Origin: Gallintestinimicrobium propionicum
GTDB lineage: Bacteria; Bacillota; Clostridia; Lachnospirales; Lachnospiraceae
Direction of reading: 5' to 3'
NCBI RefSeq assembly: GCF_025567525.1
Contig: NZ_JAOQJY010000001.1
Coordinates: 62,001 to 126,000 of the forward strand
Length of the DNA: 64,000 nt
The notes beneath the pieces are model-generated. The model had not been told where the DNA came from and searched no databases. It saw nothing but the letters and a program-made list of their open reading frames with translations. The position numbers and the translations under genes are program-made. Below are positions 7,513 to 16,730 of this stretch, one piece after another; position 1 is the first letter of the stretch; every line of letters starts with the position of its first letter.

Positions 7513-10197
7513 ATGGAAAGACGGGAGTCGTTTCGGGAACGCAGGAAGAGACAGCAGGCGCGCAGGCGTCTTTTGGGGAAACTGGCAGCGGTTCTGATCG
7601 GTGCCGTTTTTTTGTTTGGGCTGTGCAAGAAGACGGCAGATCAGTTTTTGCTGACGGATGAAAAAAAACAGGACAGCTATATCGGGATCGAGGATGCAGG
7701 CCATATGGTCTGGCTCCTTGCAGACTGCAGGCAGGGGCAGATGACACAGGCGCTCGCAGAGACAACCGATGTCGCGCGGGATAATACCCAGGCGGCTGCA
7801 GTATCCGCGCATACTGCAGGCAGTAGGTCAACCCCCGACCAGGTGCTGGATTTGATGGAAAAATTTCAGGCGGAATCTGACGACGGCTATTTGACGTGGA
7901 CCCAGGCAAAACAGTATTTTTCCTGCCTGCCGGGCAGCCGGGAGTTATTTTTAGGCGGTGCGTATACGGGGACAGAGCGGGTGGAGAAAGCGGACTGGTA
8001 CGACTGGTTCGACCGGGCGAGAAGAAAGTATGATGCCGCCGGAAAGATTCAGGAGGAGACGGTTGTAGTGCTGGGCGTTTTGGAGGGGGATGAAAACAGA
8101 TCGGGAGATGCACAGGAAAACACGCAAGCTGCAAAGATGCGCGAAATGGGGACTACTTTTGTTGGCAAAAAGGATGCGGCGCAGAGCCAGAAAACAGAGC
8201 TGCGCATCCTGACGCAGAACGGTGTCCGGACGGCTGCGTCGTCAACGTTTTTGACAGAATCCATGCGGTTTTGCCCAGTGCGGGCGATCGTAAGGGAGGA
8301 TTGCCTGTATGCAGTTCGAAATAGATTAACGGAACCGGTCATATTAAAAAATGTCTGGATGATCGAGACGACCGGACAGAGCATACGCGGGTTCTGGAAA
8401 GACTGTGAATTTTCCGGCGCGGCGGCAGTTGAAGTAAAAACAGATTCTGCGGAGGGACAGAGGACAGAAGAGAACAGAGAATCGGATTGGAAAAGGGACA
8501 GAAAAAGTACGACGGTGGTTTCAGATACAGCACAACTTTCCGAAGCAGTCTGTGATCTGACGTTTGAAACAGGAAAGCCTGTCATTGTGTACCAAAAGCC
8601 AGTCAAGATTTCCGGACGGCTGCTCGGCGTGTCGCGAAACGGCGCAGAAATCGAAGGTCACGGGACGATTCCTTTTTCGGAGGATCTGCAGTGTTATCGG
8701 TTGTATGGGCGGCTTTCACAGATGGACATCGGAGAATTGAAAATCGGCTATGGGTTTACGGATTTTGTAGTGGAGGACGGAACGATTGAGGCAGCGCTGG
8801 CGGTGCGGGAAGAAAAGATGGAAACCATTCGCGTGCTGATTAAGACGTCTGGCTATGCAAACAGCGTACATCAGGCCGTGGAGCTTTTCGCGGACTGTGA
8901 TTGTAGGATTTGGAACGTCGAGAGTGAGCTTACCACGCTCGAAAAAGGTCAGCGTCTTGTCATTACGCGGGATTCTCCGTTGTTTGATCAGACCGGACGG
9001 ATTACAATCGAACCGAAAATCCTGACCGGGCATCTGATGTTATCCGGCGTAGAGCGGGCACAGGGGCAGGCAAACTACCGCGGCAGGCTCGAGCTGGTGC
9101 GCCGGGAGGATGGAATTGTTGTAATCAACGAGCTGCCGCTGGAAGAATACCTTTATGGGGTCGTGCCGGGCGAAATGCCGGCGTCTTATCCACTGGAAGC
9201 GTTAAAGAGCCAGGCGATCTGTGCCAGAACCTATGCATATGAAAGGCTGCAGCGCGCCGGATTACCGGAGTATGGGGCGCATGTGGATGACAGCACGGCG
9301 TTTCAGGTGTATCAGAATCTTGCAGAGCAGGGGCAGACGACACAGGCGGTCAAGGAGACGTCCGGACAGGTATTATTTTACGGGGAGGAGCCGGTGCAGA
9401 CCTATTATTATTCCACGTCCTGCGGCTATGGCACGGATTTGTCGGTCTGGAGAGGGACCCGGGCAGAAGCATATCCGTATCTGTGTGCGCAGGCGATCGA
9501 TGAAAGAAACATGGAGCTGACGAGACAGCTTGGCGGGCAGGAAAGCGTTGCTGCGATGGCACCGATTTTGCAGCAGGCGCAGCTGCTGGAGCAGTCGGAT
9601 GTAATGGAAGCGTTTTTGAGGCAGAGGGACGGTGATTTTTATGAGAAAGAAGAGCCGTGGTACCGTTGGAGCTATAGGGTAGAAACTGTTGATGAAAAGG
9701 CATTCTGGGAAAGGGTATGGATACGGGCACAAGCGGATGGACAGTGTGTGTTCGTGCCTGGGGAAGCTGGAGAATGGAATGCAGTAAAGGAGCGCACGAA
9801 ACTGTCTGAAAACACAGGGAAAATCCGGGAAATCCGTGTTACAAAACGCAGCAGCGGCGGCGCGGCGCAGGAGCTTTTGATCGAAAGCGAAAACGGACAG
9901 GTACGGATACAGTCAGAATACAGCATCCGGTATGTGCTGTGCGACGGAAAAACACAGGCGGTCAGACAGGATGGGAGCGCGGCAGCGGTAACATCGCTTT
10001 TACCGAGCAGCTTTTTTCAAGTCAGCACTTTTAAAACGGACGGCTTTATGATAGGATATACTTTAATTGGCGGTGGTTACGGGCACGGAATCGGCATGTC
10101 TCAGAATGGGGCGAAGCATATGGCGGAGGCGTCTGTCAGCGCAGAAGAAATTTTGACGTTCTTTTATAAAGGATGTCAGTTAAAAATGATTTCCTGA
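7513..10197 (+). CDS. Large SpoIID/LytB-domain cell-wall protein
   Basis: The 894-residue protein has a membrane anchor at about residues 20-40 and an extracellular remainder. The SpoIID core begins near residue 520 with INELPLEEYLYGVVPGEMP and the conserved Glu of PGEM, continues through KSQAICARTYA and YYYSTSCGYGT (about 629), and ends with GGGYGHGIGMSQNGAKHMAE (about 852-872). SpoIID proteins cleave or activate cleavage of denuded peptidoglycan during engulfment. About 500 residues precede the core, so this is much longer than SpoIID itself (about 340), and it has a low-complexity Glu/Arg segment near 315-335. I cannot say whether it acts in sporulation or in vegetative wall remodelling. 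Confidence 0.85.
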   Translation: MERRESFRERRKRQQARRRLLGKLAAVLIGAVFLFGLCKKTADQFLLTDEKKQDSYIGIEDAGHMVWLLADCRQGQMTQALAETTDVARDNTQAAAVSAHTAGSRSTPDQVLDLMEKFQAESDDGYLTWTQAKQYFSCLPGSRELFLGGAYTGTERVEKADWYDWFDRARRKYDAAGKIQEETVVVLGVLEGDENRSGDAQENTQAAKMREMGTTFVGKKDAAQSQKTELRILTQNGVRTAASSTFLTESMRFCPVRAIVREDCLYAVRNRLTEPVILKNVWMIETTGQSIRGFWKDCEFSGAAAVEVKTDSAEGQRTEENRESDWKRDRKSTTVVSDTAQLSEAVCDLTFETGKPVIVYQKPVKISGRLLGVSRNGAEIEGHGTIPFSEDLQCYRLYGRLSQMDIGELKIGYGFTDFVVEDGTIEAALAVREEKMETIRVLIKTSGYANSVHQAVELFADCDCRIWNVESELTTLEKGQRLVITRDSPLFDQTGRITIEPKILTGHLMLSGVERAQGQANYRGRLELVRREDGIVVINELPLEEYLYGVVPGEMPASYPLEALKSQAICARTYAYERLQRAGLPEYGAHVDDSTAFQVYQNLAEQGQTTQAVKETSGQVLFYGEEPVQTYYYSTSCGYGTDLSVWRGTRAEAYPYLCAQAIDERNMELTRQLGGQESVAAMAPILQQAQLLEQSDVMEAFLRQRDGDFYEKEEPWYRWSYRVETVDEKAFWERVWIRAQADGQCVFVPGEAGEWNAVKERTKLSENTGKIREIRVTKRSSGGAAQELLIESENGQVRIQSEYSIRYVLCDGKTQAVRQDGSAAAVTSLLPSSFFQVSTFKTDGFMIGYTLIGGGYGHGIGMSQNGAKHMAEASVSAEEILTFFYKGCQLKMIS

Positions 10198-10254
10198 AAA
10201 GTCCATGCAGCGACGCACCGCAAAATGAAAAACCGGAAAGGAAAAGATCTGTTT

Positions 10255-11079
10255 ATGAAAAAGAAAATCCGGCTGATTACAGGGTTTGGCAGGCATATGT
10301 CAAAATCAAATGTCAATGCATTTGCATCAAGCTCTGCATACTTTATGTTTTTGTCGATCATTCCGATTATTATTTTATTGTGTTCCCTGCTGCCCTTGAC
10401 GACGCTGCAGAAATCCGACCTGTTAAAGGCGGTGTCAGAGGTCATGCCATCGCCGATTGTGCCGATGATGAGCAGCCTGATCGAGTCGCTCTATAACAGC
10501 ACCGTTGGCGTTACGAGCGTCGCAGCGATCGTAACTGTATGGTCGGCAAGCAAAGGCATGCTGTCCATCATGCGCGGCTTAAATGCGATGAACGGCGTTG
10601 TGGAGGATCGTAACTATTTTGTGCAGCGGATTTTGGCATCTTTTTATACGATTCTGTTGTTGATCGTCCTTTTGCTCTCTCTCGTTTTCATGGTCTTTGG
10701 AACAACGCTGGTACGTCTTTTAAACGACAGGATCCCGATACTGGATCATCTGATGTCCATAGCGATGCATTTTAAACCGCTGTTTTCCTGGGGCATCCTG
10801 ACGCTGGTGTTTATGGTGATCTATGCCTATGTGCCAAATGTGAAGCTGAAACTGACGAAGCAGTTTCCCGGTGCATTGTTTACGGCGATAAGCTGGAACC
10901 TGTTTTCCTGGGGCTTTTCGGCATACATAGAGCGGTTCAATGATTTCGGCGTATACGGAAGCCTTTCTACAATCATCGTCGTGATGATGTGGTTGTATTT
11001 TTGTATGTATCTGCTGTTAGTCGGGGCACACATCAACCGGTTTGCTGTTCCGTTTCGAAGAGAGATTCTCGAGAAATAG
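10255..11079 (+). CDS. YihY/BrkB family inner-membrane protein
   Basis: Hydrophobic segments alternate with short loops in the pattern of the YihY/UPF0761 family (ASSSAYFMFLSIIPIIILL, VTSVAAIVTVWSASKGMLSIM, ILASFYTILLLIVLLLSL, a late WLYFCMYLLLVGAHIN), about six membrane spans. Earlier claims that such proteins are RNase BN are not supported; a transport role is possible. I choose ATG 10255 because AAAGGAAAAG lies 8 bp upstream; ATG 10225 would add ten residues without a site. It follows the SpoIID-like gene by 57 bp, probably in one transcript. Confidence 0.85.
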   Translation: MKKKIRLITGFGRHMSKSNVNAFASSSAYFMFLSIIPIIILLCSLLPLTTLQKSDLLKAVSEVMPSPIVPMMSSLIESLYNSTVGVTSVAAIVTVWSASKGMLSIMRGLNAMNGVVEDRNYFVQRILASFYTILLLIVLLLSLVFMVFGTTLVRLLNDRIPILDHLMSIAMHFKPLFSWGILTLVFMVIYAYVPNVKLKLTKQFPGALFTAISWNLFSWGFSAYIERFNDFGVYGSLSTIIVVMMWLYFCMYLLLVGAHINRFAVPFRREILEK

Positions 11080-11081
11080 TA

Positions 11082-11110
11082 TTGACTTTTCGGGATGGAT
11101 TTTTTACAAT
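11082..11110 (+). promoter_or_regulatory. Sigma-A promoter of the pheST T-box leader
   Basis: TTGACT (11082-11087) and TACAAT (11105-11110) are 17 bp apart, immediately after the stop of the preceding gene. Confidence 0.7.
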
Positions 11111-11116
11111 AAGGCG

Positions 11117-11372
11117 TAAAGGCGATGAAGGTGTCAGTAGTATTTCCTGTACCGGCAGAGAGGAGAAGCCAGTGGCTGAGAGCTTTTCCAACAGGATCGG
11201 ATACGAATTTCCCACCGGAGCTGTTCGGCTGAAGAGAGCCTGCTGTCAGTGCTTTTGGGTAGGTCGGAACGCACAGGACACGTTACGTCTGCAATGAGTG
11301 CCTGCCGATGGCGGGAACAAGGGTGGTACCGCGGAATTTTTTCGTCCCTGGTTTAATAAACCAGGGGCTTTC
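11117..11372 (+). promoter_or_regulatory. T-box leader (tRNA-Phe responsive) upstream of pheST
   Basis: The canonical T-box sequence AAGGGTGGTACCGCGG is present at 11319-11334. It is followed by a terminator stem (CCCTGGTTT / AAACCAGGG, 11346-11366) and a T-run. Upstream are an AGTA-like element (GTCAGTAGTA) and a GAATTTCCCACC segment near 11206-11216 that places a Phe codon (TTT or TTC) where a specifier is expected. Uncharged tRNA-Phe would stabilise the antiterminator and allow pheST transcription. Confidence 0.9.
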
Positions 11373-11521
11373 TTTTTATTCAGCTAATAGAAAGGATTCT
11401 ATTGGGCATGACAGTAAAAATTGCAGGGCAGTTTTGCTGTTTACAATAATCAAAGGAAGGTCCCGGGAAAGTAGAAGGCCGCACAGAAGAAAAACGGCTA
11501 TCTGACAGAAAGGAGTTTGCT

Positions 11522-12541
11522 GTGAAAGAGAAACTGGCAAAAATCAGAGAAGAGATTTTGAAACAGATCGACGCCTCCGAGAACCTGGATAAGCTCAACG
11601 AGGTAAGAGTCAGCGCACTGGGTAAAAAGGGCGCCCTGACCGAGCTGTTAAAGAGCATGAAGGAGGTCGCGCCACAAGACCGTCCGAAGGTTGGACAGAT
11701 GGTCAATGAAGTGCGCGCTGAAATTGAAACAGCGCTGGAAACTGAAAAAGCAAAGCTGGAAGACCGTGCAATGGAAGCTCGTTTAAAGAATGAGGTGATT
11801 GACGTTACCCTGCCTGCAAAGAAAAATTCCGTTGGACATCGTCATCCCAATACGATCGCTCTGGAAGAGGTAGAGAGAATTTTTGTTGGCATGGGCTACG
11901 AAGTGGTTCGCGGTCCCGAAGTCGAGAAGGACTACTACAACTTCGAAGCGCTGAATATCCCGAAGGACCATCCGGCAAGAGACGAGCAGGATACCTTCTA
12001 TATCAATGAGGAAATCGTCCTGCGTACCCAGACCTCTCCGGTTCAGGTTCGTACCATGGAACAGGGCAAGCTGCCGATCCGTATGATCGCGCCCGGCAGA
12101 GTATTCCGTTCCGACGAAGTGGATGCAACCCATTCTCCGTCCTTCCATCAGATCGAAGGTCTGGTTATCGATAAGAATATTACATTTGCCGATTTAAAGG
12201 GCACGCTTGCAGAGTTTGCAAAAGAGCTGTTCGGCGAAGATACCAAAGTAAAATTCCGTCCCCATCATTTCCCGTTTACAGAGCCCAGTGCAGAAGTAGA
12301 TGTCAGCTGCTTTAAGTGCGGCGGTAAGGGCTGCCGGTTCTGTAAGGGCTCCGGCTGGATTGAAATCCTGGGCTGCGGTATGGTACATCCCAAGGTACTC
12401 AAGATGTGCAATATCGATCCGGAAGAATACTCCGGCTTTGCATTCGGCGTAGGTCTGGAGCGTATCGCCCTTCTGAAATACGAAATCGACGATATGCGTC
12501 TGCTTTATGAAAATGACATCAGATTCTTAAAGCAGTTTTAA
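11522..12541 (+). CDS. pheS: Phenylalanyl-tRNA synthetase alpha subunit
   Basis: The 339-residue subunit carries the class II catalytic core that attaches phenylalanine to tRNA-Phe as an alpha2-beta2 enzyme with PheT. An N-terminal coiled coil (about 1-90) is followed by motif 2 (RMIAPGRVFRSDEVDATHSPSFHQIEGLVID) and motif 3 (FAFGVGLERIALLKYEIDDMR). The start is GTG 11522, supported by AAAGGAG 6-7 bp upstream. It is controlled by the T-box leader and followed by pheT after 20 bp. Confidence 0.97.
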   Translation: MKEKLAKIREEILKQIDASENLDKLNEVRVSALGKKGALTELLKSMKEVAPQDRPKVGQMVNEVRAEIETALETEKAKLEDRAMEARLKNEVIDVTLPAKKNSVGHRHPNTIALEEVERIFVGMGYEVVRGPEVEKDYYNFEALNIPKDHPARDEQDTFYINEEIVLRTQTSPVQVRTMEQGKLPIRMIAPGRVFRSDEVDATHSPSFHQIEGLVIDKNITFADLKGTLAEFAKELFGEDTKVKFRPHHFPFTEPSAEVDVSCFKCGGKGCRFCKGSGWIEILGCGMVHPKVLKMCNIDPEEYSGFAFGVGLERIALLKYEIDDMRLLYENDIRFLKQF

Positions 12542-12561
12542 CGGGAAGGAGAAAGAGGAAG

Positions 12562-14982
12562 ATGAATACAGCATTATCATGGATTAAAGCATATGTGCCC
12601 GACCTTTCCTGCACCGATCAGGAGTATTTTGACGCCATGACGCTGACCGGCACCAAGGTAGAAGGCTATGAGCGCATGGATAAAAACCTGGAAAAGATCG
12701 TAATCGGACAGATTGAGAAGATCGAAAAGCATCCCGATGCAGACAAACTGATTATCTGCCAGGTTAACGTAGGCGACCGTACGATTCAGATCGTAACCGG
12801 CGCACCTAATGTAAAAGAAGGTGACAAGGTTCCGGTTGTTTTAGACGGCGGTAAGGTTGCAGGCGGTCATGACGGCAGTCCGTTGCCGGAGGATGGCATT
12901 AAGATTAAGGCCGGCAAGTTAAGAGGCATTGAGTCCGACGGTATGATGTGCTCCATCGAGGAGCTGGGCAGCAGCCGCGACATGTATCCGGAAGCACCGG
13001 AGAACGGCATTTACATTTTCGACGACGATGTAGAAGTCGGCACGGACGCAGTAGAGGCACTCGGTCTGCACGACACCGTATTTGAATATGAAATCACCAG
13101 CAACCGTGTAGACTGCTACAGCATTTTAGGCATCGCAAGAGAGGCGGCTGCAACCTTCAGAAAGCCGTTCATTCCTCCGGTTGTGGAAGTACACGCAAAC
13201 GGCGAGAATGTACACGATTATGTGGACGTAGAAGTACAGGATACCGATCTGTGCACCCGTTACTGCGCAAGGGTCTGCAAAAATATCAAAATCGCTCCGA
13301 GCCCGAAGTGGATGCAGAGACGTCTGGCTGCAGCAGGTATCCGGCCAATCAATAACCTGGTAGACATCACGAACTACGTTATGGCAGAGTACGGACAGCC
13401 GATGCATGCATATGATCTGGACACGATCGCAGGACATAAGATCATCGTCCGCCGTGCAAAGGACGGAGATGAGTTCGAGACGCTGGATGGTCAGATCCGC
13501 AAGCTGGACAATCAGGTTCTGATGATCTGCGACGCGGAAAAAGAAGTCGGCATCGCTGGTATCATGGGCGGCGAAAACAGCAAGATCACAGACGATGTGC
13601 ACACCGTTTTATTCGAGGCTGCAACATTCAACGGTCCCAATATCCGGAAATCTGCAAAGAGAATCGGTATGCGTACCGAGGCTTCCGGTATTTTCGAAAA
13701 AGGTCTGGATCCGGTCAATGCAGAAGCAGCAATCGACAGAGCGTGCCAGCTGATCGAAGAGCTGGGCTGCGGCGAGGTAGTAGGCGGCATGGTAGATGTA
13801 TGCGAGCCGATCAAGCCCCTGCGCAGAATCCCGTTTGAACCCGAAAAGATCAACCGTTTCCTCGGAACAGATATCACAAAAGAGCAGATGCTGGAGTACT
13901 TCGGACGCATCGAGCTTGCATATGACGAAGCAGCCAACGAAATTGTTGTTCCCTCGTTCCGTCAGGATCTGGAAGGCTTTGCCGATATCGCAGAAGAAGT
14001 AGCACGTTTCTACGGCTATGACAAGATCCCGACCACCCTGCCCTCCGGCGAAGCGACAACCGGTAAGCTTTCCTTCGAAGAAAGAATTGAACAGAAGGCA
14101 AGGGATATCGCAGAATACTGCGGCTTCTCCCAGGGTATGTCTTATTCGTTCGAAAGCCCGAAAGTGTTCGATAAGCTGCTGATCCCGGCAGACAGTAAGC
14201 TGCGCAAGACTGTAACGATCTTAAACCCTCTGGGCGAGGATTATTCCATCATGCGTACCACTTCGTTAAACGGTATGCTGACAAGCCTTGCAACCAACTA
14301 TAACCGCAGAAACAAGGACGTCCGTTTATATGAGATGGGCAACATTTATCTGCCCAAGGCGCTGCCTCTGACAGAGCTTCCGGACGAGCGCATGCAGTTT
14401 ACACTCGGTTTTTACGGAGAAGGCGACTTCTTCACGATGAAGGGTGTTATCGAAGAGTTTCTGGAGCACATCGGTATGAAGAAGAAAGCGGAGTACGATC
14501 CGAACGCACAGAAGCCGTGGCTGCATCCCGGCCGTCAGGCAAACGTTGTTTATGATGGAACCGTAATCGGCTATCTCGGTGAAGTACATCCGAAGGTAAT
14601 GGCAAACTACGGCATCGGTCAGAGAACCTATGTGGCAGTTTTGGATATGCCTGCAGTGGACGGCTTTGCATCCTTCGACCGCAAGTACGAGGGCATCGCA
14701 AAATATCCTGCAGTGACCAGAGATATCAGTATGGTTGTACCGAGAACCGTTCTGGTAGGTCAGATTGAAAAGATTTTGGCACAGCGCGGCGGCAAGATTC
14801 TGGAAAGCTACTCGTTATTTGATATTTACGAGGGCACACAGATCAAGGAAGGCTATAAGTCCATCGCTTATACCCTGACCTTCCGTGCAAAGGATAAGAC
14901 GCTGGAGGATGTAGAAATCACAGCGGCAATGAAGAAGATCTTAAATGGTCTGGAACAGCTTGGCATTGAATTGAGACAGTAA
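12562..14982 (+). CDS. pheT: Phenylalanyl-tRNA synthetase beta subunit
   Basis: The 806-residue partner of PheS contains the EMAP-type tRNA-binding domain (about 40-150, KIVIGQIEKIEKHPDADKL), the B3/B4 editing domain, the B5 domain and a C-terminal ferredoxin-fold anticodon-binding domain (FASFDRKYEGIAKYPAVTRDISMVV to the end). It removes mis-charged tyrosine and positions the tRNA. Start ATG 12562 follows GGGAAGGAG. Length and domain order are standard for Firmicutes. Confidence 0.97.
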   Translation: MNTALSWIKAYVPDLSCTDQEYFDAMTLTGTKVEGYERMDKNLEKIVIGQIEKIEKHPDADKLIICQVNVGDRTIQIVTGAPNVKEGDKVPVVLDGGKVAGGHDGSPLPEDGIKIKAGKLRGIESDGMMCSIEELGSSRDMYPEAPENGIYIFDDDVEVGTDAVEALGLHDTVFEYEITSNRVDCYSILGIAREAAATFRKPFIPPVVEVHANGENVHDYVDVEVQDTDLCTRYCARVCKNIKIAPSPKWMQRRLAAAGIRPINNLVDITNYVMAEYGQPMHAYDLDTIAGHKIIVRRAKDGDEFETLDGQIRKLDNQVLMICDAEKEVGIAGIMGGENSKITDDVHTVLFEAATFNGPNIRKSAKRIGMRTEASGIFEKGLDPVNAEAAIDRACQLIEELGCGEVVGGMVDVCEPIKPLRRIPFEPEKINRFLGTDITKEQMLEYFGRIELAYDEAANEIVVPSFRQDLEGFADIAEEVARFYGYDKIPTTLPSGEATTGKLSFEERIEQKARDIAEYCGFSQGMSYSFESPKVFDKLLIPADSKLRKTVTILNPLGEDYSIMRTTSLNGMLTSLATNYNRRNKDVRLYEMGNIYLPKALPLTELPDERMQFTLGFYGEGDFFTMKGVIEEFLEHIGMKKKAEYDPNAQKPWLHPGRQANVVYDGTVIGYLGEVHPKVMANYGIGQRTYVAVLDMPAVDGFASFDRKYEGIAKYPAVTRDISMVVPRTVLVGQIEKILAQRGGKILESYSLFDIYEGTQIKEGYKSIAYTLTFRAKDKTLEDVEITAAMKKILNGLEQLGIELRQ

Positions 14983-14995
14983 TAAAAAGACGTAA

Positions 14996-15035
14996 GCAGA
15001 GCCCTGATGCCGTTTTGCAGCAAAAAGGGCTCTGC
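14996..15035 (+). terminator. Hairpin after pheT
   Basis: GCAGAGCCCT and AGGGCTCTGC form a 10-bp stem. There is no T-run downstream, so it may only attenuate or protect the pheST message while letting transcription continue to the next genes. Confidence 0.5.
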
Positions 15036-15063
15036 GTATGGAACATCGGACAGGGAGGAATAT

Positions 15064-15345
15064 ATGGAGAAAAAAACGACCGCGCTCGGAACGGTGAATA
15101 ATGAAGTGGATTTCTGCAAGGTATACGATATGGGGACAAAGGAGCAGATCGAGAGAATTCTTCTGGCAAACCGGATTTCCTATTCCTGCCGTTTCGAAAA
15201 GCAGGGATTTTTTTCAAAACTGTTTGGAGTCGGGGAAAAGGCTCTTTGCACCTTCCGGATTCACGATGAGGAAGTGCCGCGTGCCAAGAGGCTGGTAGCC
15301 TCGGTGCTCGGTAACAAGAACAAACGTAAGGAGATAAAGAAATAA
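15064..15345 (+). CDS. Small uncharacterised protein, possibly DUF2007-like
   Basis: The start ATG 15064 has AGGGAGGAA just upstream; an in-frame ATG at 15007 lies inside the preceding hairpin. The 93-residue product has a pattern of a strand (FCKVYDMG), a helix (TKEQIERILLANRI), and strands ending with a helix (EVPRAKRLVASVL), which resembles the ferredoxin-like fold of DUF2007 signal-transducing proteins. No catalytic residues are evident. Its stop TAA overlaps the next ATG by one base, so it is translationally coupled to the aminopeptidase. Confidence 0.75.
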   Translation: MEKKTTALGTVNNEVDFCKVYDMGTKEQIERILLANRISYSCRFEKQGFFSKLFGVGEKALCTFRIHDEEVPRAKRLVASVLGNKNKRKEIKK

Positions 15346-16730
15346 TGGAACGCAAAAATGCTTGGAAAGGCTATGACGAAGCCAAAAGCGCAAAGGTAGA
15401 TGCGCTGGCAAAAGACTATATGGATTTTCTTGACAACGGTAAAACAGAGCGGGAATGTGTCGATACGATTGTAAATCAGATTGAAGCGGCAGGATACCGC
15501 GAGCTGCCCGAATTGATGAAAGAGGGCAAGAAGCTTTCTGCAGGCGACAAGGTATATGCGGTATGGATGAACAAGACGGTTGTGATGTTCCAGATCGGAA
15601 CAAAGCCGATGACCGAAGGCTTAAACATTCTGGGTGCACATATCGATTCCCCCAGACTGGACATCAAGCAGAACCCTCTGTATGAGGATTCCGATTTTGC
15701 CCTCCTGGATACTCATTATTACGGCGGTATCAAGAAATATCAATGGGTAACCCTGCCTCTGGCGCTGCACGGCGTCGTTGCAAAGAAGGACGGCTCCATC
15801 GTAGAGATCAATATCGGTGAAAACGAAGACGATCCGGTATTCTTCATTTCTGATCTGCTGATCCACCTGTCTGCAGAGCAGATGGAAAAGAAGGCTTCCA
15901 AGGTCATCGAGGGCGAAGCGCTTGACTTAATCTTCGGCAGCAGACCGCTGGCAGGAGAAGAAAAAGAGGCGGTAAAGGCTGGCGTGATGAAGCTTCTGGC
16001 GGAGCAGTATGGCATTGAGGAAGAGGATTTCCTGTCCGCAGAGCTGGAAGTTGTACCGGCCGGCAAGGCAAGAGAAGCAGGCCTGGACAGAAGCATGGTG
16101 CTTGGTTATGGTCAGGACGACAGAGTATGCGCATTTACTTCTCTGGCAGCGATGCTGGAAATTGGTCAGACGGAGCGCACCGCATGCTGCATCCTGGTAG
16201 ATAAAGAAGAGATCGGCAGCGTCGGCGCAACCGGCATGCAGTCCCGTTTCTTCGAAAATACCGTTGCAGAGGTGTTAAATCTTGTCGGCGAATACAGTGA
16301 ATTAAATGTCAGAAGATGTCTGGCAGCCTCTGATATGCTTTCTTCTGATGTAAGCGCAGCATTTGATCCCTCTTATGCGTCTGCTTTTGAAAAGAAAAAC
16401 GCAGCGTTCTTCGGACGCGGCATGGTGTTCAATAAATTTACAGGTGCCCGCGGAAAATCCGGCTCCAATGATGCAAACGCAGAATATGTTGCACATATCC
16501 GTGCGATCATGGAGGAGTCCGGCGTTGCATTCCAGACCGCTGAGCTTGGCAAGATCGATGTCGGCGGCGGCGGAACAATTGCTTACATTCTTGCTTTGTA
16601 CGGCATGAACGTAATCGACTGCGGTGTTGCAGTTCTTTCCATGCATGCACCGTGGGAAGCTACCAGCAAGGCAGATATTTATGAGACAAAATGCGGCTAT
16701 GTTGCATTTTTGGAGAAAGCGTGTCTGTAA
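15345..16730 (+). CDS. M18 family aminopeptidase
   Basis: The 461-residue protein is a dinuclear zinc aminopeptidase that removes N-terminal, often acidic or neutral, residues from peptides in the cytoplasm. Metal ligands are visible in LGAHIDSPRLD (the conserved AHxDxP), GYGQDDRVCAF, VDKEEIGSVGATG (catalytic Glu pair) and the C-terminal VLSMHAPWEATSKAD. Length matches the bacterial M18 group. The start shares a base with the previous stop, and the stop overlaps the queA start, giving a tightly coupled trio. Confidence 0.92.
   Translation: MERKNAWKGYDEAKSAKVDALAKDYMDFLDNGKTERECVDTIVNQIEAAGYRELPELMKEGKKLSAGDKVYAVWMNKTVVMFQIGTKPMTEGLNILGAHIDSPRLDIKQNPLYEDSDFALLDTHYYGGIKKYQWVTLPLALHGVVAKKDGSIVEINIGENEDDPVFFISDLLIHLSAEQMEKKASKVIEGEALDLIFGSRPLAGEEKEAVKAGVMKLLAEQYGIEEEDFLSAELEVVPAGKAREAGLDRSMVLGYGQDDRVCAFTSLAAMLEIGQTERTACCILVDKEEIGSVGATGMQSRFFENTVAEVLNLVGEYSELNVRRCLAASDMLSSDVSAAFDPSYASAFEKKNAAFFGRGMVFNKFTGARGKSGSNDANAEYVAHIRAIMEESGVAFQTAELGKIDVGGGGTIAYILALYGMNVIDCGVAVLSMHAPWEATSKADIYETKCGYVAFLEKACL

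Noticed and set aside
7472..8134. A 220-codon minus-strand frame opposite the SpoIID-like gene
   Set aside because: It is rich in Pro, Ser, Arg and Cys and is a reverse-complement shadow of the coding strand.
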